Of a DNA stretch of 64,000 nucleotides, positions 1-10,816 are shown one piece after another. The position numbers were made by a program, and so were the translations under genes. This stretch comes from Incurvaria masculella (Eukaryota; Arthropoda; Insecta; Lepidoptera; Incurvariidae). The stretch spans positions 3,410,001 through 3,474,000 of the forward strand of contig OX335655.1 of assembly GCA_946894095.1 (NCBI GenBank). Reading direction: 5' to 3'. How positions within the stretch are numbered: position 1 is the stretch's first letter; every line of letters begins with the position of its first letter. The notes beneath the pieces were generated by a model. The model had not been told where the DNA came from. It was given only the letters and a program-made list of their open reading frames with translations, and did no database searches.

Positions 1-1685
1 TCTTCTGGCGTCCTACGCTCCTTTTTCCGTATCGTGGGTACCATTCTGTGGTCCTTTTTGTCCATCTTTCATCCTTAGTCCTAATTATGTGGCAGACAGT
101 GTGGCACACATCAAAGAAAAGCCAAGAAACAATTCAGTTCGCTTATGAATTCGGGACGCGCAACGTGCATGTTCGCTGCACTAAATAGAGTCCCCAGTTA
201 TTACGTGTGGGTGGAATATAGCTGTGCAGAGATGAAAAGGTGGGTCAGATCTTGAGACCGCAGCTGCTCTCCTCTAGTCGTGATTTTGAATGTTGTATAT
301 GCGTTAACTCGCTGGGAAACTTCGTTAGTGCGATATATACTTTCATGTCTAGCTGATAGCGCCACCTAGCGCCCGCCATGTTAACTAGCTTCTATGCATC
401 TGTTTGTTGCATTTGTGGCATATGAAACTAGCAGCTCTCAGTGGAGGGCGCTACATAGCTATACACACGGAGATCGGGATGCTCATCTGCATCTCATGGT
501 AACGCCCGCTTGACACTTCTTCGTTTTCTCTTCTGTGATCGTTAGGGCATATACAGGCTGTCGCAACGGACGGTACATTAATTTCGCCAGCGTAATCCTC
601 ATGTTTTTCCGAGACAAATAAGAAAAACAAATCTCTAATGTGTTAAGTTACCGAGAATACATTTTTGAAATGTATGTTTTTGTTTAGTGTTATTTGACGT
701 GACGTTGTAACCGTGCATAAGGAAGGTATTGGCATGGAACCTAGATCCCACGTGGCGTATCAGGCTAATATCATGACAGTAGGTGTGATATTAGCCATCC
801 ATGCCCAAGTACATACAATGTGCCCATGTTCTTACGGAATATTAGAACCTTTTTAAACTAAATTACTTTGTATGGAAAGTCAAACTTTTTATTTAGAGGA
901 TATTCAGCAAATATTTGTTAAACTTTTTTGTTTGTTTTAATCCCAATAATCATTTCCCAAATTTAATGCACTGGCCATTACGACAGCCTGTATAGCTGTA
1001 CGACCGTGGCCACAGAAGTAGCTCAACTCAAGCGATTTTTGAGATAAATACCTTCTTCTTTAAAGGCTTCACTCCAAGCTGGTGGATTAGCCTTTTTTGG
1101 CAATCACGCTTGAGTTTTGCATATTTCTGCCAGAGATAAATACCTTCTCTTCATGGAGCGTCAGGGTTGTCACTTAAATATTGGCGGGGCACTGCTGGTA
1201 CTTACTTTTAAAAAGATGATTTCGAAGGACCATCCGGGACAGTTGAGCACCGCGAAACTAGCTCAGAGCCCATACAAGCGAAATGTGCTTGTATGGGTGC
1301 ACAAAATCGGGACTTTATATGTAGTTGAGCTACTGGATGAGTATATAATATATACTATTTATATTTTGTGGTTAGGGTGACCTACTATGGTCAAGTCCAA
1401 TGACAGCCACAGATATAGGCGCGTAGGTACATGGATGGGGTTTAGCCTAATGGTTTGGCGTGACGATAAATGTGTTTCCGGTTAGATTTCCGGGCACGCG
1501 TTCGCTATTTGCCGTTAGTACACACCCCCAAGACGTGCGGAAATGCCTGATTGAGCTGTAGCTTATTCGATAGCGTTCGGCTTCCGCTAGGCTCACTTTG
1601 CAGTAAAAGATATCGTTTCATCTACATCCTACTCATCTACGTAGGTCATATATAGATACTACTCAATCCTTTAAGGCTTTCTAAA
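1..1685. other. Non-coding stretch, no gene recognised
   Basis: No protein or RNA gene was recognised here. The longest frame (87 codons, 1117-1380) has no recognisable motif. Positions 131-195 resemble 45558-45625 (shared ATTCAGTTCGCTTA followed by a TTCGGGAC-type core), so this is dispersed repeat DNA. A SINE 3' fragment at 721-806 is listed separately. Confidence 0.6.
721..806 (+). repeat. SINE 3'-end fragment
   Basis: The segment matches the 3' end of the SINE seen in full at 13933-14289: a block like 'gcatggaacctagatccc', then an inverted 'gctaatatcatga' and 'gtgatattagccatccatg'. The head and middle are missing. Assignment is by visual alignment only. Confidence 0.5.
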
Positions 1686-1968
1686 GAAAAACCGGTCAAG
1701 TGCGAGTCGGATTCGCACACGAAGTGTTCCGAACCATCCTACAAGATTTAAGACCAAAACCTCAGTTTTTTTTGTATAGGGGCCCCTTTATTTTTTAATT
1801 GTTGTTAAAAGTTGTTATAGCAGCAAAATAAAAACATATTCTGTAAAAATTTCAGCTGCCTACCTATTACGGTTCATGAGATACAGCTCTGTGACAGACG
1901 GACGGACGAACGGACGGACGGACAGTCGAGGTTTAGAAATAGGGTTCCGTTGACACCTTTTGGGAATG
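1686..1968 (+). repeat. (GGAC)n foldback element, copy 1
   Basis: Member of the commonest repeat family in the window. It starts with AAAACCGGTCAAGTGCGAGT, has the imperfect palindrome GTGCGAGTCGGA/TTCGCAC, a middle with 'tttcagctgcctacctatta', a short GGAC tract at 1895-1923 and an end like AATAGGGTTCCGTT. Relative to other copies it is diverged at its 3' end, with 'tttgggaatgc' instead of 'tttgggtacgg'. No coding capacity. It is a non-autonomous repeat of unproven class. Confidence 0.8.
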
Positions 1969-2700
1969 CAACTAACATTTATTATTATTGTTTTTTACGG
2001 TTTATTTATGTGCAAACTAGTGCCAAATTACTACAGAATAATTGAATTCTTAATCTGATAGATACCGAGGTAGTCATTAGCGATGTGTCATTCCGGCTCC
2101 TAACAGAAATGCATTCCCATTCCTACTCCACATGTCCGAAATGATCTCCGGAATGTAGGTCCAATATTACTTCGAGAACCCACAAAAATCTGGATCCGGA
2201 CTGGCTCTAATGGAATGGCCGGTGATCTGAGAAACTGCTAAAATCTTAAATCGGATCTAACTTTCATTGAAAATTTCGAATGAGCAAAAAAAAAAGGCGT
2301 CACACCGGAATGGCGGGTACTCCGTGAGAAACCGAAATCAGGTTCAAGTTTTAATTACAAATTTCGAAAAAGAAAAAAAAAGATCGCCACACCGGAATGG
2401 CTAGGTAATCAAAGAAACCGTAAAACTCTTAAATTATATCCAAGTTTCCATGGAATATTGAACAATGAATATAAAAATATAGTGTCAAAATCAGTAACTA
2501 AAGCAGAGGAAGCGGGTTCTTGGAATGGGGTGCACCCGGAATGACCCATCGCTAGTGTTCATCTCTTAGCACTAGAAGATCCCCAAGCGAAATTATAGTG
2601 ATTTACATTCACCCGTCCCTATTAATTCCATGAGTACAGGGGCTCTCGATAAAATTGGTTAACTTTGAGAGACTTTGAAACGTACATACTATTTTAAACT
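1969..2700. repeat. Decayed tandem array with CCGGAATG-type units
   Basis: No gene. A motif of the form (CAC)CCGGAATGGC recurs near 2151, 2209, 2303, 2393 and 2533. It is followed each time by similar A-rich text such as 'gagaaaccg' and 'aaatttcgaa'. Spacing is roughly 90-140 bp and irregular. It reads as an old, degraded tandem repeat. Confidence 0.4.
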
Positions 2701-2707
2701 ATTTTAG

Positions 2708-3031
2708 GTCGATAACCAAGACTTAAAGGCTTTACCTGACTTGAAATCACCCACACTTCTCACTTACGATTGCTGCGATACAAACACAATAGCATCGACA
2801 TTCTCGCCAGGTAATTAAATGGAGCCTTAGTACAATAGAAATTACGTGAAAGTTCACAACAGTCGAAGCATCTTCGTTATGTCGTCGTACCTTGCTAGAA
2901 TTCTATTAGACATCAAACAAAGGTGTGTGATGTTACCTCGGTTGATCAATTTGTTCATGGATAAAGTTAAGGCAGCGATTGCGGATAGCGACTGGGTGAT
3001 GTACGCGGATGCAGTCTGCAACTTATTCTAG
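2708..3031 (+). pseudogene. Possible decayed terminal exon, product unknown
   Basis: After a plausible 3' splice site (AAACTATTTTAG at 2697-2707) one frame stays protein-like to a TAG at 3029-3031. It runs about 34 codons, starting with VDNQDLKALPDLKSPTLL, then has TAA and TAG in frame near 2818-2831. It then runs on in the same frame for about 60 codons ending MYADAVCNLF. The amino-acid composition looks real (few low-complexity runs), and an AATAAA-type signal lies near 3378. I do not recognise the protein. Either the two in-frame stops make it a pseudogene, or it is two separate exons whose intron I cannot place. The only available internal gap would be too short for a normal intron. Confidence 0.3.
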
Positions 3032-3391
3032 CTACACACATAAACACATAAATATGATCAACGACTTACATTTTTAAATTAAAAAAGAAAAAACATCACC
3101 TCTAAGGTGGTACAATTCCAGCTAATATTAATATATACAAAAGCACCCTTGTTTACACGTGTTTATACATACATTAATACATTACATTATTTTATATATT
3201 ATTCCTAATACATTACTAACGCCAACACAGTGCACAATTAATGCGACGAAAGACTCTGACTCCCACAGCACAGGGAATCCTAGTGTGGGAGCCAGGGTTT
3301 AAAATATTACCTGTTCATCAAAACTATGTACTGTGACCGATGGTTATAATTTTACCGATGTATGTAATATTAAGAACAAATAAATATTTTT

Positions 3392-4244
3392 CACTTTTAC
3401 TTTTACTATTTATGTTTATTGTTAATTCATCATCCATAGACAGACACTAAACTCGGATTTGCCATATTGCCAGTGTGATTTGAGTTTGATTTGCCATATT
3501 GCCATCACCACATTTGCCAGTTCAGCGAAATGCAACAAAGAAAGAACTGGCAAGAAACTTCGTTGTTTTTTTTTTCAAACGATGGGGGCCGGTTTACACC
3601 CTGTATCGTCTATATGTTTATTTTCATAAAAAAATCCCGTCTGGGTAAAACTCGAGTTTTATGAACACTCTAGTGTTATTTTTAAAACCGTGACCAATTG
3701 TCCTAATTTATTTTATCCTTATTTTCTTTTTTCTTTGCTTAAATTATTATTGTATGCTTTGACCGTAAAATCAGAAACTCCTTTTACGAACTCTATTCCT
3801 CCGACATTTTTGCGTTTGACTGAAATAACCTAAAATTAAATAATTATTTAATTATTATCTGCCTGCGAAATTCCAATTCCTGCAAAAAATACTGTCTCGA
3901 CAAAAATAATGCCCCACTCAGCGCCCACCTGGCGACGATCAATTGAAGAGTTGCCAGATGGCAAAATTGACGTAAGTGGTTTATGAAATATACAGTTGTC
4001 CTTCGGGAAAATGTTTGTGCCTTTCTTCCTAAATTGGCAAGGGACAGTTGTGAAAGCGAGTCCTGGAGTTCTTTTACATTACGAGGGTGGTGCTCAAATC
4101 GAGGTCTTCAAATTAATTGAAAAGATAAAGTAACTGTTTGAAAAATCGAGTACTTTCAATAGTAACTGTTTTAAAATGACAGTATTCTTTGAACTTTCAA
4201 TAAAATAAAAAATACTTTTGTAAATGTATTTATGAGAATCTAGT
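3392..4244. other. Non-coding stretch, nothing recognised
   Basis: AT-rich DNA with no extended protein-like frame and no repeat family shared elsewhere in the window that I could see. Confidence 0.55.
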
Positions 4245-4597
4245 AAAGGAGAATGCCTATTGCCCCAAAAATTTTGGGCCCCTCAAAATGTTAGTATATG
4301 TCTTCCAAACAAATGTTATAATTTATAAAATAATATAATTTTTCTAGTTATGAATTTTGAAGACCAAATTCATTGCCGTTTTAAAGTTGTTGACAAAATT
4401 TGGTTTTGAGGTTTTTAATGTATTAAAGACACCAGAGAGCTCAGCGTAGAGCAAAATCATCCAGTCCAAACGCAATAAAAATAGACAGAGTTTAATGTCT
4501 CTTCAAAATATGTTTAAACAATAAATATAAATTATCGCATGTGTCAATAAAAGACACGAACTATTTCTAAGGGGCCTGGACTTGGGCATTCTCCTTT
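4245..4597. mobile_element. MITE with 13-bp terminal inverted repeats
   Basis: The ends AAAGGAGAATGCC (4245-4257) and GGCATTCTCCTTT (4585-4597) are perfect inverted repeats. Next to them lie the looser pairs CCCCAAAA...GGGCCCC and GGGGCC. The interior is AT-rich and non-coding. The flanks do not give a clear target-site duplication, so the superfamily is open. Confidence 0.55.
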
Positions 4598-4954
4598 GGG
4601 AGTTTATGATGAAAAAATACCGAACTCACAGCTTTTAATGCAATGATCTTCTCTATTCTAGTTTTCGTCTGTGCATTGAACTAAATAAATAATATATTAC
4701 AAACAGCCTAACACGAGAGCCCGTACATTTCGTCCATTTTTAGGGTTCTGTAGACAAATGGCATAATCGGGACCCTTATAATAACGTCCTGTCCATCTAT
4801 CCGTCCGTCTATTTGTTTGAAGATTTTGCATGGAGACTATTGTCTCTACATAAACATGATATTGGGAAGGAAGGTGTTGTCTATGATTACACTGTGCAGT
4901 GGTGTGTTGAAATTATATAAAAAAAATTAGGGGTGGCACACCCTACAAGTGACT
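4598..4954. other. Non-coding stretch, nothing recognised
   Basis: No gene. A short run of GTCC-rich text near 4790-4812 recalls the tetranucleotide tract of the (GGAC)n family, but the diagnostic palindrome is absent. Confidence 0.5.
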
Positions 4955-6107
4955 ATATAAGCGATGGAACTACATTTCAGAATTAGGTGCCATATCAGAA
5001 CCTTCCCTTTATGAGCACGGCTACATTGAACTGGATGGAAACACACACGGACGATTTTTCATTACCGCTTCGACCATCTCTTAACCCAATGCGATGGTAC
5101 CAACCCGGGCGAGCTTAAGCCCTATCATCTAGTTGTTGTGCTTCGGGCTTGTTTCCGCACTTAGACGGCAATACATCCATTGTACGTGTCAAGAAGCTCC
5201 ACCAGCTGTCACGTCAGCCAGCCAAGCTCTTCCACGAAGCGCAGCAGCCTTTTTGGACTCTTCCACACTTCCTGGGCAGTTCCTGTGGTTTCGAGGAACT
5301 GGAGTCGTATGTTAGCCACCTCTGGACAATCCAAGATAACGTGAGCGGCGGTCTCTTCCTCCTCCATGCAAGCTCTACAGAGGGCGCTGTCGGTGACACC
5401 AAGAGTGAATAAATGCTTATTTAGTGGACAGTGCCCCGTTAGGAGGCCTATAACAATACGTAACTTACTCCTGCTAAGATGAAGAAGTCTCCTCGAGAGG
5501 CGCGGATCTAACTCTGGAACGGCCGCTCTCGACTGTCTGCACTCCCTGGAGTTTAACCATCGTTCTTTGTGCGCTGAAGTCGTACGCCTGCGAAGCCACG
5601 CCTTCAGCTCACTAAATGGCAAGGGTACATACGGTTCCGGGCCGATTGGGCGCAGGCTGGAGCCCTTTTTGGCGAGCTCATCCGCTGCATCGTTGCCGTG
5701 GGATCCGCTGTGACCTTTGATCCACTGCAATGTTACCTTGTTTCTCCTCGCTATAACTTCCAGTGCGCGGTGGCACTGGAGAATCAGCCCTGAGTTGAAG
5801 GTGTAGCTGCACAATGCACGGAGTACCGCTGCGCTGTCTGTAAGAATTCTGATGTTGTACTCAGACATACCCCTATCCTGAATTGCCGAGGCAGCTTCAA
5901 TGATGCCAATGCATTTGCCTATCATCTAGTAGGGCCCTACAGTTTTATTTGGATTCCGAACCATGGAACAGCGAGCATTCGCAACTAAATGTACTTTTCC
6001 AACTCGGAATAGAAAATAAAGTGGTTCATGAACGGCGGAGGGGTTTGAACCCAGACCTCTGAAATGGAAGACAAATCCACTCACCCCTGAGCCACGAGAC
6101 GCTCGTA
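4955..6107 (-). repeat. tRNA-headed SINE split by a LINE insertion
   Basis: Read on the minus strand, the tRNA-like head lies at about 6107-6035. It has an A-box-like block (GTGGCTCAGGGGTGAGTGG) and a B-box-like GGGTTCAAACC. The common body then follows, with 'ggattccgaaccatgg' and 'accaacccgggcg' on the plus strand, ending near 4955. The body is interrupted at CCTATCATCTAGT by the LINE fragment at 5134-5917; the 13 bases appear on both sides (5121-5133 and 5918-5930). The two outer parts join perfectly as one SINE once the insert and one repeat are removed. Confidence 0.8.
5134..5917 (-). mobile_element. 5'-truncated LINE fragment with RNase H domain
   Basis: The minus-strand frame 5925-5209 encodes the C-terminal end of a LINE ORF2. 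An RNase H-type region has ILTDSAAVLRAL and, further on, WIKGHSGSHGNDAADELAKK, which carries the His and last Asp of the RNase H active site. The first catalytic Asp is missing because of 5' truncation. After it comes a Cys-rich tail (CRACMEEEETAAHVILDC) typical of such LINEs. The frame ends GWLT-stop, with a short 3' UTR of about 75 bp. A perfect 13-bp target duplication flanks it. RNase H places it in the I/LOA/Outcast-type group rather than CR1; the exact clade is inference. The part present is uninterrupted, suggesting recent insertion. Confidence 0.85.
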
Positions 6108-6257
6108 TAGTACAATCGTTTTTGTTTTTTTTTTTTCTTATTTAAAAAAACAGTAAAAAATAAATCTGAAGTGGCTATATGCCAGTGTTCTACAAAACAA
6201 ATATAATTTCTGCATTGGCGACCGTTCGGCCGTTTAGGAAAACTGTGGGTGTCCATT

Positions 6258-6355
6258 CCATGTTCCCATACCTACTAGGTGGTAGGGTCAATCCCACCTG
6301 GATTGGTACTATCGCATTGAATGAACGTTGCAATGCATTTTGACGTGTTTTCCAT
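6258..6355 (+). repeat. SINE body fragment
   Basis: Matches the SINE body in sense orientation: 'ctactaggtggtag', 'cctggattggtac' and 'catcgcattgaatga', in the same order as at 61310-61370. Head and tail are missing. Confidence 0.6.
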
Positions 6356-6442
6356 CATTTCCGTACGTACCTATAATAACAGTAATCCTGGTTTTTAAGA
6401 ATTTTAATTTTTGAATTAAATAGAAGTGATCATCCGTAAAAT

Positions 6443-6495
6443 CCATCCATACTAATATTATATTAACCCGAGCGGAGCCGGGTACATCAGCTAGT
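6443..6495 (-). mobile_element. Very short Helitron-like (Lep1-type) remnant
   Basis: On the minus strand it reads ACTAGCTGATGTACCCGGCT, then CCGCTCGGGTT, then TAATATTAGTATGGAT. The CTAGCTG start, the GCTCCGCTCGGG block and the 'aatattagtatggat' end are the terminal pieces of a repeat common in Lepidoptera and attributed to Helitrons (Lep1 type, from knowledge). Only the two ends remain, fused together. Confidence 0.5.
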
Positions 6496-7028
6496 ATTCC
6501 ATAATTAAAATGTTCTTACACACCAAAAAATTTAATTGCCTTTGGTTTCAGGAAAATTCAAGCAACAGGAAATCTGCAGATGTAAAATTTTTTTTGTAAT
6601 GAATTTAAGCCACATTTTATTTAAATATTGAAAGTAAAAACAACCAAATAAAACAAATAATTTAGATTCAATCCAGATTCGGTTAAAACATGTGTATTTT
6701 TCTTGTAATTATATGTAATATTTCCAAAAATATATATTTTAGAAGAAATATTAGAAACTTTATGAAATGTGAAAATATAAGAAAATTTAGTTGGGTTACG
6801 GTGATTCATTGATTGCTTTGAAGGTTTTATGATAACAAATGAACAAAAGTATAAAAAAAGTTCTTCAGCTTGTGATGTCTAAATAACTCGTTGATATCCT
6901 TAATTAAAAGTTTAAACTAACTCGATGAATACGTTGAAATTCTCTCGCCATTGTCTAGACTAGGTCACAGAAAAAAAGGAAGGAGATATGCCATTAGGCA
7001 TTAGTCTCCAATTTAACGAACCCAACTT
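6496..7028. other. Non-coding AT-rich stretch
   Basis: No gene or repeat family recognised. The 62-codon minus frame at 6621-6809 is low-complexity AT-rich translation without motifs. Confidence 0.55.
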
Positions 7029-7452
7029 AAGGTGGCCCAACCCGCTCATCTCCCCATACAAAAGGGGAAAGAAGATCACGCCCATATTTCTTGTCAGAGA
7101 TCCAAAATTTTGCTCAAAATAGTTTTATTTGATTGAACTAGATGTCTGATGACCATTGGCATTGTAAAATTATGTTTGGTTTCTAAGTTATAAGGTCCGA
7201 AAGTTCGAATTTACCGCGCGTTTTATACGATAACTTTGGAGGTGGATTACGCAATGATAAAGTAAGAACATCGTAAAAAGATTAGTCATCAGACATAGCT
7301 TATTTAATAAAGATTTATGATCTATTTGTTTTTTGTTAGATTTTTGACTACAGCGGTCGTGGTTTACTTTTAGCTATAAGTCGTTTTGAAATTAAAATTT
7401 TCGTAAATCTTACCAAATCATACACTATGCACATTGTCTTTTTTGTGGACAT
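7029..7452 (+). mobile_element. AAGGTGGCCC-type MITE, 3'-incomplete copy
   Basis: Starts TTAAGGTGGCCCAACCCGCT and is alignable to 8279-8772 along most of its length, with shared blocks GAAAGAAGATCA(C/T)GCCCATATTTCT, AGATGTCTGATGACCATTGG and ATAAGTCGTTTTG. Homology ends near 7452, before the right terminal repeat. Non-coding, non-autonomous. Confidence 0.7.
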
Positions 7453-8278
7453 GTTGCATCTGTCCAATACGAGATAGCCAGAGCCCGATGTCGCTTAGTA
7501 AGAGCAGCTCGGAATAATTCTTTCTAAATGTGACTGTTCAGTATAGTACTTCATGTTTGTGTGTTGTCAGAACATTGCCGGAATTATCGTGATTATTATT
7601 CAGTGTTGGACCTTATGCCCGCTTCATAAGGTCTACTGTCGGGTTGAGCAGTCGTAGCATATTGAATATCGAGACTTGCTTCCCGTACGTGCGCCGGTAT
7701 GTTTGCATACCCGCAAGACTTGGCGAGTACTTCTAGCTGCTCGCCTTTTGAAGAGTACCCGCTTTTCACTTCTAGACAAAACGTTGGTGAGTGAGCCTGC
7801 AAATTTGGTCCTCATCTTAAAACCTAGAGTGGAAGTCCTGGCTGTGGGGAGAAAGTGATTGGCAGCGGCGGCGGTGCGTAAAGCTGAGGGTTTGTGGTGG
7901 CGACTGCTGGCTGCGTGGACGTTGGTAAGCTCTCGGGATCGGTGTGTTGCGGCGACAATAAAAAAAACTATTAAATACAGTCCACATAGACGGAACAGTG
8001 ACCAACCCGCACAACGGGTGAAATACATGTTTTTTATTTCATGTTCTCATTCCATAGAGATCAGGAACTTAACACAATCAAACCATTCGCATTGGCTAGT
8101 GTAATAATCTAAGCATGCGGCGGGTCGCGATCGCGACTGCATCCCACATATCCTTCATTTCTAGGCTATTTCACAATCATTTTCAGATCCATTTATGAGA
8201 GCATTTTAAATCTTAATGTGTCCGTTACTCGCGACTCTACCAACACAAACCTATCAACACGTCTGCGACTATTTTTCG
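7453..8278. other. Non-coding stretch, unassigned
   Basis: No gene recognised, although several overlapping frames of 60-131 codons exist on both strands around 7600-8030 in a locally GC-richer stretch. They have no domain motif and shadow one another. A perfect 14-bp palindrome GTCGCGATCGCGAC lies at 8124-8137. The text 'acacgtctgcgacta' at 8258-8272 recurs at 44168-44178 and 13811-13821 in variant form. Confidence 0.45.
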
Positions 8279-8772
8279 TTAAGGTGGGCCTTCCCGCTCA
8301 ACTCCCCATAAAAACGTGGAAAGAAGATCATGCCCATATTTCTTGTCAGAGATCCAGAATTTTGCTCAAAATAGCTTTATTCGATCGAACTAGATGTCTG
8401 ATGACCATTGGCATTGTAAAATTGTGTTATAAGGTCCGAAAGTTCGAATTTTATATAATACTTTGGAGGTGGATTACTCAACGATAAAATAAGAACATCT
8501 TAAAAAAAATCGTCATCAGACATTTAGATGACATGTTAGATCTTAAACTACAGCGTTCTTGATTTACTATTACCTATAAGTCGTTTTGTAATTAAAATGT
8601 TCGTAAATCTTACCGAATCAAACACTATGCGCATTGTATGCTTTGTGGACATGTTGCATTCTCCTCATCACGGAGTCAGTCTTTTTCTTTGAAACATAGA
8701 AGGTCCCAGAGAGCAATAGCATGGTTTGGTACCGTACCCGTGAATGAGATAGTCCCGCCGGGTGGCCCTTAG
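8279..8772 (+). mobile_element. AAGGTGGCCC-type MITE, complete copy
   Basis: Runs from TTAAGGTGGGCC to GGGTGGCCCTTAG, so the ends are imperfect terminal inverted repeats of about 12 bp. The interior contains small inverted pairs around GATGTCTGATGACC and CATCAGACAT. There is no coding capacity. Related copies are at 7029-7452, 24598-24660 and 50745-51015. Confidence 0.7.
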
Positions 8773-9088
8773 GTTGAGTTGATAGTTTTACAAATTTGGA
8801 GACAGCAGAGCTCGTCTCATAGTAGGTACGCTAGGTAGCACATCTCCTTAATTTTTAGATCTGAGGCATTGGAGGCACAAAGGTACAGCTGGAGCAGCAG
8901 TTCCGGACTTATACTTTTGTTAAGTGTAGGTAGGCCACTTCACTTAGTGAAAGCAAAATTAAAATTTGCCGCCCACGACCTATTGACAGTCCGACGCTGT
9001 GTCGCAGGCAAATACCTATAATATGATGAAGCAGGCATTTGATGACATGCAATCCTGTCAGATGTTACATTTACAAGGGGTTAAAAGG
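8773..9088. other. Non-coding stretch, nothing recognised
   Basis: No frame or shared repeat stands out between the MITE and the next (GGAC)n element. Confidence 0.5.
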
Positions 9089-9271
9089 GTCCATCTGTCT
9101 GTCAAAGGGCTGTATCTCATGAACCGTAATAGTTAGCTATAACGACAAATTGTGAAAATAAATGGAAATAAAAATTAAAACAAATAAAATTAAAGGAACA
9201 AGAAACGTGATTTCTCTGGGTCAAATCTTGTATAATCGTGTGTCAGTCCGACTCGCACTTGGCCGGTTTTT
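9089..9271 (-). repeat. (GGAC)n foldback element, degenerate copy
   Basis: Minus-strand order is AAAACCGGCCAAGTGCGAGT, then 'caagatttgac', then 'acggttcatgagatacagcc', then a tract eroded to 'gacagacagatgg'. The 3' end with GGGTACGGAACCC is missing. This is clearly the same family as 10168-10816. Confidence 0.75.
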
Positions 9272-9480
9272 TTTATATCTTCGAATATTTTTTATATATT
9301 CGCAGATATAACAAAATGTAATAATTTATTTGGTGAAGATGTCACAAAATTTAAAATGTATATCAAACATAACTAATGTATGTATGTATGTACCAAATGA
9401 TTACTTAGTTTTAGGTTAATACTCAAAGTAACAAACCAAACCTACCGCCACTACCTACGAATATATACCTATTAAATTTC

Positions 9481-9610
9481 TCAAACGCCCAAAGGTCGGC
9501 TGGAAGAAATCTCTTCGAGGGATAAGCCCGCCTTTGCGCCCCACTTATGTTGTTTTTGCACTATACTTTCTTTTGTAAATTGTTTTTTTTTTTGTGGCGT
9601 AATAAAGAAT
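9481..9610 (+). repeat. LINE 3'-end remnant
   Basis: The text 'aggtcggctggaagaaatctc', then 'gggataagcccgcctttg', then 'aataaagaat' is the typical 3' end of a lepidopteran RTE/CR1-type LINE (from knowledge). A related end is at 46073-46175. No coding sequence remains. Confidence 0.55.
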
Positions 9611-10167
9611 TTTCAATCAATAAATCAATCAGTCAAACTGATCAACACAATTTCAACGAGTTCTATTCCCGGCTAAATAACATAGTTTTAAAAAAATATG
9701 TATGTAATTCAGTTTTATTCATATCAAAATGAGCCCCTGACTCCTTTGAATGTTTTATTTTCTATTTCTTATAGATTCGGATTTGGCCATAAAGGCACAC
9801 TTGAAAAATTCAACCTGTATTTAGGTAGATGTATCGGAGGAAATAAATAATCGGAAACTAAAACTAAATAAAAAAGTTGACCACCGTTTCATCATAGAAA
9901 TTCACTAGGAGACTTCATCTGTATCACTAAGATGTCCATTATACTCCCTGGGAACTGAACCCTAGATCCCTCCGCTGTACCGGACTCGTGTTTTCGCTTC
10001 AATGTCAAAGATTAAGCTTCACGATTAGGCCAGAAACTGTCTTACGCCCACGCGATAAACCGTTTTCCATCTCAATAATTCTGACAAGATTGTGGGCCCT
10101 AACTACATGTAATAGGTTGCCGGAACGGAAGATTTTGGGAGCTGTGTTCTGCTTCTGACGTAATCCA
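9611..10167. other. Non-coding stretch, nothing recognised
   Basis: AT-rich, no gene. A short piece at 9947-9980 ('actgaaccctagatccctcc') recalls the SINE tRNA-like head, but too little is preserved to call it. Confidence 0.5.
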
Positions 10168-10526
10168 TAAAAAACCGGCCGAGTGCGAGTCGGACTCGCA
10201 CACGAAAGGTTCCTTACCATCGTAAAAAATGTATACAAAAAAATCACGTTTTTTGTATGGGGACCCCCATTAATTTTAATTATTTCTAAATCTTACCTAT
10301 TTGTTGTTATAGCGGCAAAATAAATACACACTCTGTGAAAATTTCAGCTGTCTATCTGTTACGGTTACTGAGATACAGCCTTGTGACAGACGGACGGACA
10401 GACGGACGGACGGACGGACGGACGGACGGACGGACGGACGGACGGACGGACGGACGGACGGACGGACGGACAGCGGAGGCTTAGTAATAGGGTTCCGTTT
10501 TCACCCTTTGGGTACGGAACCCTAAA
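10168..10526 (+). repeat. (GGAC)n foldback element with expanded tract
   Basis: Full-length copy: AAAAACCGGCCGAGTGCGAG, the near-palindrome GTGCGAGTCGGACTCGCAC, 'aggttcc', a middle with 'tttcagctgtctatctgtta', a GGAC tract of about 80 bp (10386-10470), then AATAGGGTTCCGTTTTC and GGGTACGGAACCCTAAAAA. The tract is the longest in the window. The element adjoins a second copy head to tail, sharing the CCCTAAAAACCGG junction. Confidence 0.85.
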
Positions 10527-10816
10527 AACCGGCCAAGTGCGAGTCGGACTCGCAGACGAAGGGTTCCGTACCATCGTAAAATATCTACTTAACACAAAAA
10601 TCACGTTTTTTGTATTGGGGCCCCTCATTTTAATTATTATTAAATGTTGTTGTTATAGCGACAAAATAAATACACACTCTGTGAAAATTGAGCAGCCTAC
10701 CTATTACGGTTCATGAGATACAGCCCCGTGACAGACGGACGCACGGACGGACGGACGGACAGCGGAGGCTTAGTAATAGGGTTCCGTTGGCACCCTTTGG
10801 GTACGGAACCCTAAAA
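10522..10816 (+). repeat. (GGAC)n foldback element, tandem partner
   Basis: Second direct copy abutting the preceding one: AAAAACCGGCCAAGTGCGAG at the start, GGGTACGGAACCCTAAAAAA at the end, short GGAC tract (10730-10760). The two copies share termini, giving a head-to-tail dimer. Confidence 0.85.

Noticed and set aside
7633..8028. 131-codon minus-strand frame
   Set aside because: Overlapped by frames on both strands, no domain, and flanked by MITE copies; composition effect more likely.
10386..10470. CRISPR-like regular repeat (GGAC runs)
   Set aside because: It is a simple tetranucleotide tract without spacers, inside a dispersed eukaryotic repeat found at many positions.
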